From: Rikenellaceae bacterium
Lineage (GTDB): Bacteria; Bacteroidota; Bacteroidia; Bacteroidales; UBA932
NCBI GenBank assembly: GCA_012800665.1
Contig: JAAZIW010000089.1
Span: 1 to 11,353, forward strand
DNA: 11,353 bases
Reading direction: 5' to 3'
In this document: one piece after another, positions 1-6,037 of the stretch
How the letters are laid out: each line of letters opens with the position of its first letter
Position numbering within the stretch: the stretch's first letter is position 1
Notes under the pieces: generated by a model
Seen by the model: only the letters and a program-made list of their open reading frames with translations
Told to the model about the DNA's origin: nothing
Database searches by the model: none
Translations under genes and position numbers: made by a program

Positions 1-194
1 CGTCATACCCCCTCAGAAAAAATGGTAGGGCTACGACACTTTCGGCCTTTTTCGTCATACCATGAAAGACAACTGACACCATGGTCAAGTATTTAAGGCC
101 TTTTTCGTCATACCCCCTGGAAAAATGGCATGAACCCCAAAAGTTAGACAAAAAACTAAGGGATTTTTGTCATGAATCCGGATGTCATGAATCC
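1..194. repeat. Degenerate intergenic tandem repeats
   Basis: The 9-mer CGTCATACC occurs at 1, 53 and 106 (periods 52 and 53 bp). At 44-61 and 97-114 it is part of a perfect 18-bp repeat, GGCCTTTTTCGTCATACC. The first and third copies also share a following CCCCCT and an A-run ending in ATGG, so similarity is not limited to the 18-mer. A more degenerate relative follows: GTCATGAATCC at 169-179 and again at 184-194. The array probably continues off the left edge. No ORF of substance is seen here. It lies just downstream of the leftward aminopeptidase gene. This looks like an intergenic repeat family rather than a gene; function is unknown. Confidence 0.7.
150..179 (-). terminator. Possible weak intrinsic terminator of the aminopeptidase gene
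   Basis: Read on the minus strand, GGATT (179-175) can pair with AATCC (165-161) across a 9-nt loop, followed after five bases by six T (155-150). It lies 25-55 bases past the aminopeptidase stop codon. The stem is short and AT-rich and sits inside the repeat cluster, so the call is tentative. Confidence 0.3.
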
Positions 195-203
195 ATAGCC
201 TCC

Positions 204-2015
204 CTATATCGCCTCGGTTTTAAGCCTTAGCCAGTCGGCGATGGGGCCGGGGAGTTCGGGAGCCAACAGGGAGTAAACTCGGGCATTATAGGCATTGAGC
301 CAGTCCCGTTCGGCGGGAGTGAGCAACTCCAGAACTATTGGGGAGGTGTCGAAATGGCAGAGGGTGAGAACCTCGAAACAGCACCACTTGCCAAAGTCGT
401 TTGTGCCCGCATCGACGCAGAGAAGCTGATTTTCGTGGCGGACTCCGAACTGTCCTTCACGGTAAATACCCGGCTCATCAGTAACTATCATTCCGGGCTC
501 CAAGCCGACATCATTCATATTTTGCCGCACATCATGAGGCCCCTCATGAACACCTAAGAACCAGCCCACGCCGTGCCCGGTGCCATGCCCGAAATTGCGC
601 TGCTTAGCCCAGAGAGGCGCCCGTGCCAAGGCATCTATCCTGCATCCCGGAGTACCGAGAGGGAACACCGCCATGGCAAGCCCGATATGGCCTTTGAGCA
701 CAAGGGTGTAATCTTCCATCTCCAATGGCGTACAAGGGCCGAGAGCAATTGTACGGGTTATATCGGTGGTGCCTCCGAAAGAAGATTCCGAATAATATTG
801 TCCTCCGGAGTCGCACAAATAGAGCCCACGCGGTTTCAGCACAGGAGCGTCCGAACGCGGAGTAACATAATGAGGAAGCGCAGCGCCTGCGCCGTAAGCA
901 GAAATTGTCTCAAAACTATCTCCCTGATATTCCGCCGCTTCCGCCCTAAGCGAACTCAATTTCACGGCGGCATCCCATTCGCTGATGACCCTTTCATTCT
1001 CCATACACTTATCTATCCAATAAAGGAATTTTGTCATCGCAAGGCCGTCAGCAAAATGCGACTGTCTCATGCCGGCAATCTCCACACTGTTCTTAATCGC
1101 TTTCCAGGCAGCCACGGGGCTTGGGCAGTCCACAAAATCAGAAACAATCGAGCGGGTAACAATCCCATAGAGATGGCGGTTCAGCACTCGGGAATCTATC
1201 ATCAAAACCCCTTCGCGATGGAGCAGAGCCTCCTCTATCTCATAATACGGACGCAATTCTATACCATCTGCCCCAAGCTCATCAAAAGCGGCCTCGGTGG
1301 ATTCATCCTCTATCGGCCCCTTCAGCACATAAAAATATGCATGCTGTTCTTCCACAAGCAGATACGAAATGACAAGGGGATTATATTCTATATCCGAAGC
1401 GCGCAGATTCAGCAACCATGCTATTTCATCCAAAGCGGAAATCAGGCAGGATGTACAGCCTTTGGCGGCCATAAAATCACGCAGTCTCTGCAATCTATCG
1501 CATCTGCTTTCACCGGAATTCACGGTAAAGATGGGAGTTTGGGGAATTTGCGGCCGGTCAGTCCATAGTAGCGAAAGCAAATCCGGCACGCTCACGATTT
1601 CGCATCTTGAATCTTTCTGCAGAAAAGCATTCTCAATCTCAGCGGCAAAACCGGCGCTTACGCAATAGCCGTCTATCGCTAAAACAAACTCATCCTCTTC
1701 CGAAAAATTTTCTGCAAGCCACTGAGGGATAGGCACTTGCTCAGGCACGCGCATTTTATGGAGCTCTACTCCCGTACCCTCCAACTGCTCATTTGCCTGA
1801 ATAAAATAGCGGGTATCGGTCCAAAGGCCGGCATGGTCCTGCGTTAGCACCACATCTCCGCATTCTCCCGTAAAACCGGTAAGCCACCTGACTTGTTTCC
1901 ATCTTTCTGCCGGATATTCACTGGAATGAGGGTCGCTGCCCGTAAAAAGCACGGCATCCCAACCGCGGTTTAGCATCAGCTTGCGCAATTCTTCTATTCT
2001 GTCTAAGTATATCAT
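204..2015 (-). CDS. Xaa-Pro aminopeptidase, M24B family, three-domain type
   Basis: A cytosolic metallopeptidase that removes an N-terminal residue preceding proline. At 603 aa it matches the long three-domain class (two creatinase-like N-terminal domains, then a pita-bread catalytic domain from about 310). The expected dinuclear metal ligands are present: D402 (in CDSGGQY), D418 (in GGTTDITRT), H481 (in GHGTGHGVG), E514 (in TDEPGIY) and E528 (in VRHEN), plus the proton-shuttle histidines H382 (PHY) and H490 (VHEGP). The ATG at 2015 is chosen because the protein then begins MIYLDRIEELRKLM, the usual family start; the reading frame stays open further upstream but gives an atypical N-terminus. 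No signal peptide is seen. The loop between D402 and D418 is about 5 residues longer than in the well-studied enzymes. It is transcribed divergently from the dus gene. Confidence 0.93.
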   Translation of the reverse strand: MIYLDRIEELRKLMLNRGWDAVLFTGSDPHSSEYPAERWKQVRWLTGFTGECGDVVLTQDHAGLWTDTRYFIQANEQLEGTGVELHKMRVPEQVPIPQWLAENFSEEDEFVLAIDGYCVSAGFAAEIENAFLQKDSRCEIVSVPDLLSLLWTDRPQIPQTPIFTVNSGESRCDRLQRLRDFMAAKGCTSCLISALDEIAWLLNLRASDIEYNPLVISYLLVEEQHAYFYVLKGPIEDESTEAAFDELGADGIELRPYYEIEEALLHREGVLMIDSRVLNRHLYGIVTRSIVSDFVDCPSPVAAWKAIKNSVEIAGMRQSHFADGLAMTKFLYWIDKCMENERVISEWDAAVKLSSLRAEAAEYQGDSFETISAYGAGAALPHYVTPRSDAPVLKPRGLYLCDSGGQYYSESSFGGTTDITRTIALGPCTPLEMEDYTLVLKGHIGLAMAVFPLGTPGCRIDALARAPLWAKQRNFGHGTGHGVGWFLGVHEGPHDVRQNMNDVGLEPGMIVTDEPGIYREGQFGVRHENQLLCVDAGTNDFGKWCCFEVLTLCHFDTSPIVLELLTPAERDWLNAYNARVYSLLAPELPGPIADWLRLKTEAI

Positions 2016-2076
2016 TTTATAAAAATTTATATTTCCTGTTTGCCTGAGTCCGGCCTGCAAAGCGCTCTATAAACTA

Positions 2077-2084
2077 CAAATTTA
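2077..2084 (-). promoter_or_regulatory. Predicted -7 box for the aminopeptidase gene
   Basis: CAAATTTA on the plus strand reads TAAATTTG on the minus strand, a full match to the Bacteroidota -7 consensus TAnnTTTG. Transcription would begin near 2073, giving a leader of about 57 nt. No clear TTTG -33 element is seen at 19-21 bp. It is separated by one base from the divergent box at 2086. Confidence 0.5.
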
Positions 2085-2085
2085 C

Positions 2086-2093
2086 TAATTTTG
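2086..2093 (+). promoter_or_regulatory. Predicted -7 box for the dus gene
   Basis: TAATTTTG matches TAnnTTTG exactly. With the usual spacing the start site falls near 2097, only about 3 nt before the ATG at 2100, so the mRNA would be nearly leaderless. No good -33 element is visible. Confidence 0.5.
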
Positions 2094-2099
2094 CACAGA

Positions 2100-3104
2100 A
2101 TGAAAATAGGCAATATAGATTTAGGCCCGAAGCCCTTGTTGCTTGCCCCTATGGAAGATGTTACGGATCTTTCCTTCCGCCGCATCTGCAAGGAGCAGGG
2201 GGCGGATATGGTTTATACCGAGTTCGTGCCGTCGGAAGGGCTGGTGCGCGATGCCTCTAAAGCCATTGCCAAGATGCATACCATAGAGGAAGAGGCCCCC
2301 GTGGGGATTCAGATATATGGTCATATACCCGAGAATATGGTAGATGCCGCCAAGATGGCGGATAGAGCGGCTGAGCTTGCCGGAGGGCATGGGGCGGATT
2401 TGATAGATATTAATTTCGGCTGTCCTGTAACAAAAATCGCCGGGCGCGGTGCGGGCAGCGGCATGATGCGTTATCCCGACAAGATGGTGGCCATCAGCAA
2501 GGCGGTGGTGGAGGCGGTGCCGGATAAGCCCGTGACGGTAAAGACGCGTTTGGGTTGGGATGAAAACAGCAAGATAATAGTGGAGCTTGCGGAAAGATTG
2601 CAAGATGCAGGTATTCAGGCGATTACCATTCATGGAAGGACGCGCTGCCAAATGTATAAGGGCGAGGCTGATTGGAGTCTGATAGGGGAGGTGAAACGCA
2701 ATCCGCGCATGCATATCCCCATAATCGGCAATGGAGATATTGTAGATGGCCTCTCCGCAAAGGCCGCCTTTGATAATTATGGGGTGGATGGAATAATGCT
2801 CGGCCGTGCCACCTTCGGTCATCCTTGGATTTTCAGGGAGATAAAATATTTCTTGGATAAAGGCGAGCTCATGCCGGAGCCATCAGTGGTAGAAAAAGTG
2901 GCTTTAGCTAAACGCCATTTGGGATTTTCGCTTGAAGTAAAAGGGGAGCCCCGCGGCATTTACGAGATGCGCCGTCACCTAAGCTGCTATTTCAAAGCTC
3001 TGCCCGATTTCAGGGAAACCCGTATCCGGATGGTGACCACCCTCGACAGAGCCGAACTCTTCGGCATCTTAGATGAAATCGCCGAGCGCTGGGGCGCTCT
3101 CTAA
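2100..3104 (+). CDS. dusB: tRNA-dihydrouridine synthase, DusB type
   Basis: An FMN-dependent, NAD(P)H-using enzyme that reduces specific uridines to dihydrouridine in tRNA in the cytosol. At 334 aa it has the normal Dus length. A TIM barrel carries the N-terminal LAPMEDVTD motif (15-23), the catalytic cysteine C108 in NFGCPVTKI, the FMN-contacting K148 (TVKTR) and H178 (IHGRT), and the phosphate-binding GNGDI (210-214) and GRATFGHPWIF (235-245). A helical tRNA-binding domain follows from about 255. The GRA(T/F)G-HPWIF form and overall look fit the DusB branch better than DusA or DusC. The ATG at 2100 is preferred to a TTG at 2091, which would overlap the -7 box. It is a single gene convergent with hemW. 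Confidence 0.92.
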   Translation: MKIGNIDLGPKPLLLAPMEDVTDLSFRRICKEQGADMVYTEFVPSEGLVRDASKAIAKMHTIEEEAPVGIQIYGHIPENMVDAAKMADRAAELAGGHGADLIDINFGCPVTKIAGRGAGSGMMRYPDKMVAISKAVVEAVPDKPVTVKTRLGWDENSKIIVELAERLQDAGIQAITIHGRTRCQMYKGEADWSLIGEVKRNPRMHIPIIGNGDIVDGLSAKAAFDNYGVDGIMLGRATFGHPWIFREIKYFLDKGELMPEPSVVEKVALAKRHLGFSLEVKGEPRGIYEMRRHLSCYFKALPDFRETRIRMVTTLDRAELFGILDEIAERWGAL

Positions 3105-3458
3105 TCTGTCACACTTCGCTGCACAGTGCTGTTCCATGCCATCACCGATACTATGCCATACTGCCTTGCCGCCATGCTAAGGTGCCGGGTGCGGATTCGT
3201 TGCGGCTGCTAATTTCCGTCGGCCTCTTTGCTTCTGCCGTACCGCACCGCCCCAAACCTCAAAGTGCAGAAAAATGTAGTGAAACACTTATTTTATCTGC
3301 AGATTTATGTATCATTAGCTTGCTTTTATGTGCGGAAAAATGTAACAAAACGCTTGTTTTATCTGCAGATTTGTGTTTTGGTATTGAATTTAGAGGCGCA
3401 CAACTACCTGTAAACCAGCTCATTCTGGCAAATCTGCCGCTTACAAGGCATATTTTCT
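3105..3458. other. Gene-free gap between convergent dus and hemW
   Basis: This 354-bp stretch contains no recognisable gene. Short ORFs run across it (for example 3182-3466) but match no family I know and owe their apparent structure to the direct repeat at 3264-3376. The left part (3105-3260) is GC-richer and shows no strong hairpin plus T-run. No TAnnTTTG promoter is obvious. It could be a decayed mobile or intergenic repeat element. Confidence 0.5.
3264..3376. repeat. Two-copy 47-bp direct repeat, 66-bp period
   Basis: Copies at 3264-3310 and 3330-3376 match at 40 of 47 positions, separated by 19 bp. Each carries the invariant core TTTTATCTGCAGATTT, which contains the perfect 10-bp palindrome ATCTGCAGAT. 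The 66-bp offset is a multiple of three, so any frame crossing both copies repeats. Similarity does not visibly extend beyond the 47 bp. Confidence 0.8.
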
Positions 3459-4523
3459 TCAGATAAGGTCTGAAATAATATCATCTGCAACGAAAAGACG
3501 ATTTTCGGGGATTCTGTAATTTCCGTTCGGGAGCGCTTCCAAAAGAGAGCAATCGCGGCCTTCCAGCAGGCTTCCCGAAACACCCTTGTCCGTTCTAAAA
3601 CCCAACATTATCGTCTCCTCCCGTATCTCTTGCTCGGATAAAATCTCAGAGCCCTTTACACTCCAGCCGCTAATCTGTTTGGAATTCCAACTGCGGATTT
3701 GTGTACCGTCTTCTCCGATGCGCAGGCTGTGCGCTCCGGGCCCGAGCCCCACATAGGGAACTCTCTTCCAATAGGCGGAATTATGCAAGGCTTCATGCCC
3801 GGGGAGAGACCAATTGGAAATTTCGTAATGATGATAGCCTGCGGTTTTGAGCGAAGTACAAAGAAATTCATAATGTTTTCGACACTCTTCTTCGGGAGCC
3901 TCATCTGTCTTCCCATCTTCAATCATCTTCTCCAATGCGCTGCCTTCCTCTATACTAAGCTGATACGCAGATATATGCTCCGGCCTCCATCCAATCACCT
4001 CATCCACAGTCTTTTCTAAAATCTCTATAGACATATCCGGCACCCCCGTTATAATATCCACACTCCGCTCCCCTTTAAGCAGGCCGAAGGCCTTACGGGC
4101 GCCCGCGGCATTGTGGCGGCGGTTCATCCAGCTTAGCATCTTATCATCCAGACTTTGCACTCCCATCGAAAAGCGCGTTACGCCTATTGCGCGCAGGGCC
4201 TCCACATAAGCATCCCCCTTATCTACAATATCTTCGGGATTTACCTCAATGGTGAATTCGCGGTATGGTCCGAAACATTTGAGTGCATCGGCTATCTGCT
4301 TTAAATTCTCAAGCGGCAAAGCAGAAGGCGTACCTCCGCCGATGTAAAGGGTATTCATTCCCAAAGTGGCGGATATTTCGCTGCGGCGAGCCTCGATTTC
4401 GCTCAGTAGCGAGCATGTATAGCATTGAAAATCAGCGCCCTCTCTATTACTGCACGGAATCTCCGAATAAAAATCGCAGTAGGTGCAGTAGCTGCGGCAG
4501 AAAGGCACATGAATGTAAATCAT
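3459..4523 (-). CDS. hemW: HemW-like radical SAM haem chaperone
   Basis: A member of the HemN/HemW radical SAM family; HemW members bind haem and deliver it to respiratory proteins rather than oxidising coproporphyrinogen. The N-terminus gives the 4Fe-4S motif C9-x3-C13-x2-C16 in VPFCRSYCTYCDF, the HemW form without HemN's following cysteine. GGGTPS (62-67) and VNPED (94-98) are further radical SAM core motifs. HNSAYW (247-252) followed by YVGLGPGAHS is the HemW-type signature, and the C-terminal domain ends normally, giving 354 aa. Unusual are extra cysteines C24, C34 and C37 just after the cluster motif, and DIITGVPDMS in place of the usual DLIxGLPGQT-like stretch. It overlaps the upstream membrane-protein gene by ATGA, so the two are probably translationally coupled. 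Confidence 0.88.
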   Translation of the reverse strand: MIYIHVPFCRSYCTYCDFYSEIPCSNREGADFQCYTCSLLSEIEARRSEISATLGMNTLYIGGGTPSALPLENLKQIADALKCFGPYREFTIEVNPEDIVDKGDAYVEALRAIGVTRFSMGVQSLDDKMLSWMNRRHNAAGARKAFGLLKGERSVDIITGVPDMSIEILEKTVDEVIGWRPEHISAYQLSIEEGSALEKMIEDGKTDEAPEEECRKHYEFLCTSLKTAGYHHYEISNWSLPGHEALHNSAYWKRVPYVGLGPGAHSLRIGEDGTQIRSWNSKQISGWSVKGSEILSEQEIREETIMLGFRTDKGVSGSLLEGRDCSLLEALPNGNYRIPENRLFVADDIISDLI

Positions 4524-4981
4524 TCCGAACGGAAACGGGTCTCAAGCAAAGAAATCACTCTTACCAAATCCTTGACACGGCCTTCTATTTCGAAACCGGT
4601 CATTGAGCGGGTAAAGCGCAGTCTGTCCTCATACATGCTTAAGAGTCTTTTAAAAGGGCTGCTCTTTACGAAGCTCAGATTTTCTCCCTCCTCTTTTTCC
4701 AGCCGATAACCACCGTCTTCCATAACTTCCAATACCTCCGGTCTGATTTTCTCGTAGCTGCCCATAATAATCGCTTTGCGTGTGCCGTAGCCAAGGGAAG
4801 GGTAGATTACCGAGAAGACACCAACTATTATGGCGATTTGCCAAATAGACTTGGTCCCGTTCCGGAAAATTTCATCCACGCTGCCGCCCACAAACTTGAA
4901 AGCGTAAAGCAAAAACACGAAAACAGTTAGAAGTATGGCTATGTACACGAAGTACTTTAGAGCCCGGATTATGTATTTCAT
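4520..4981 (-). CDS. Two-helix membrane protein of unknown function
   Basis: A 153-aa protein I cannot assign to a named family. Two hydrophobic segments (about 10-30 and 46-63) are joined by a short polar loop, followed by a charged soluble domain (about 70-153) that the positive-inside rule would place in the cytoplasm with the basic N-terminus. The soluble part is rich in Glu, Arg and Lys with no visible catalytic motif. It is first in a two-gene unit with hemW (4-nt ATGA overlap), which suggests co-expression but not necessarily a shared pathway. The ATG at 4981 lies about 1 nt from the predicted transcription start, so the mRNA may be leaderless. Confidence 0.8.
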   Translation of the reverse strand: MKYIIRALKYFVYIAILLTVFVFLLYAFKFVGGSVDEIFRNGTKSIWQIAIIVGVFSVIYPSLGYGTRKAIIMGSYEKIRPEVLEVMEDGGYRLEKEEGENLSFVKSSPFKRLLSMYEDRLRFTRSMTGFEIEGRVKDLVRVISLLETRFRSE

Positions 4982-4985
4982 GCCA

Positions 4986-5016
4986 CAAATTTATTATTTT
5001 TGCAGTTTGAAACAAA
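4986..5016 (-). promoter_or_regulatory. Bacteroidota-type promoter of the membrane protein-hemW unit
   Basis: On the minus strand a -33 TTTG (5016-5013) is separated by exactly 19 bp from a -7 TAAATTTG (4993-4986), a textbook match. The predicted start near 4982 coincides with the ATG at 4981. Confidence 0.65.
4995..5002 (+). promoter_or_regulatory. Predicted -7 box for the coiled-coil protein gene
   Basis: TATTTTTG matches TAnnTTTG. Transcription would begin near 5006, leaving a leader of about 24 nt before the ATG at 5030. No convincing -33 TTTG is present. The box lies one base from the divergent -7 box at 4986-4993. Confidence 0.5.
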
Positions 5017-5029
5017 ACATTTTAGAATT

Positions 5030-5950
5030 ATGACTAATAGAGAAGACCCGCTCGAAAGGCTCGAGCGTCAGGAACAAGAAAAGAAACAGCGTCAAGACAG
5101 TCTGCGCAAAACCACTGTTATATTGACCATTATTGCGGTAGTTTTAGCTTTGGCGCTTGCCTTTGTATATATTCAAAGAACCAAGTTGGTGAATGATTTG
5201 GAGGCGGAAAAGGCGGACCTTACCGAACAGGTGGTGGCCCTTCAGAGCGATTACCAAAATCTTTCCAGCGATTATGATGTAATCAATGCCCAACTCGACT
5301 CTTCCCGCGAAGAGGTTGCTCAATTGGTGGACCGCATAAAAAAGACTCAGGCCGTAGACCGTGCGAAAATGCGTCAGTACGAAAAGGAACTCGGCACTTT
5401 GCGCAGCATAATGCGCAGCTACATAGTGCAAATCGATTCCTTGAATACTCTCAACCGCAAACTAACGGTAGAAGCCGCAAGCGCCCGCAAGCGTGCGGAA
5501 GAGGCCGGCAAACTCAATGAAGAACTTACCGCTCGGGTGGAAACCCTCTCCGGTCAGGTGGCTGCAGGCTCCATATTAAAGGGGCGCAACTTCAGTCTTC
5601 ATGCCTACAACCAGAGCGACAGGGTTACCGACCGCAGCGGTCGCGTGGTGCGCATGATGCTCAGTCTCACCCTTTCCGAGAACGAGCTCGCTCCGAAAGG
5701 CCCGATTCGCGTATATGTCCGCGTTACCGACCCCGAGGGCTTTTTGCTTCAGGACGGCACCAATGCCAGCTTTAACTTTAACGGTGAGGCAATGGCGGCT
5801 ACTGCATCCCGCGAAGTGGATTACACAGGTTCCGATGTGGACCTTTCCATCTACATTAATAATATTCCGGAATACGTCAAAGGCGTTTATACAGCCGAAG
5901 TTTTCACCGAACAAGCTCTGCTCGGCAAAACGGAAATTCTATTAAGGTAG
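5030..5950 (+). CDS. Membrane-anchored coiled-coil protein of unknown function
   Basis: A 306-aa protein with a clear three-part layout. A short, highly charged cytoplasmic N-terminus (1-27) precedes one transmembrane helix (about 28-48) and a long heptad-like coiled coil (about 52-177). A C-terminal domain (about 180-306) follows, rich in beta-strand-like stretches such as VVRMMLSLTL, IRVYVRV and VDLSIYI. The basic N-terminus predicts a periplasmic coiled coil and C-terminal domain. I recognise no named family; such proteins are often loosely labelled as chromosome-segregation or SMC-like because of the coiled coil, which is not evidence of that role. The ATG at 5030 is preferred over an upstream TTG at 5000 that sits inside the -7 box. 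Neighbours do not indicate a function. Confidence 0.82.
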   Translation: MTNREDPLERLERQEQEKKQRQDSLRKTTVILTIIAVVLALALAFVYIQRTKLVNDLEAEKADLTEQVVALQSDYQNLSSDYDVINAQLDSSREEVAQLVDRIKKTQAVDRAKMRQYEKELGTLRSIMRSYIVQIDSLNTLNRKLTVEAASARKRAEEAGKLNEELTARVETLSGQVAAGSILKGRNFSLHAYNQSDRVTDRSGRVVRMMLSLTLSENELAPKGPIRVYVRVTDPEGFLLQDGTNASFNFNGEAMAATASREVDYTGSDVDLSIYINNIPEYVKGVYTAEVFTEQALLGKTEILLR

Positions 5951-5979
5951 ATTGGGGTTTGTCGGGGTAGATTAGAGCT

Positions 5980-6033
5980 TTTCGGCAGGGGCCTTTCCGG
6001 CAGGAACCTTTCCGGCATAGCCTCTCCGGCTAG
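5980..6033. repeat. Four-unit CCGG-rich tandem repeat
   Basis: Four imperfect 11-15 bp units follow one another: TTTCGGCAGGGGCC (5980), TTTCCGGCAGGAACC (5994), TTTCCGGCATAGCC (6009) and TCTCCGGCTAG (6023). They fill most of the 87-bp gap between two convergent genes. CCGG cores could pair with one another to form alternative weak hairpins, so a bidirectional transcription end is possible, but no clean stem plus T-run is visible. Confidence 0.75.
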
Positions 6034-6037
6034 TTAA

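Noticed and set aside
1..194. CRISPR array
   Set aside because: The shared core is only 18 bp, the periods (52, 53, 61 bp) drift, the supposed spacers share sequence with each other, and no cas genes are present.
573..1568. 331-codon plus-strand ORF
   Set aside because: Antisense to the well-supported aminopeptidase; the protein has no recognisable motifs and no promoter.
2091..2099. TTG start of the dus gene three codons upstream
   Set aside because: The codon lies inside the predicted -7 box and adds residues not typical of the family.
2121..2822. 233-codon minus-strand ORF
   Set aside because: Antisense to the dus gene, whose catalytic motifs are intact; the translation looks non-biological.
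3182..3466. Small protein gene of 94 aa with cysteine-containing repeats
   Set aside because: No family match that I know, no promoter or convincing start, overlap with the hemW end, and its apparent structure comes from the DNA repeat, which is open in several frames.
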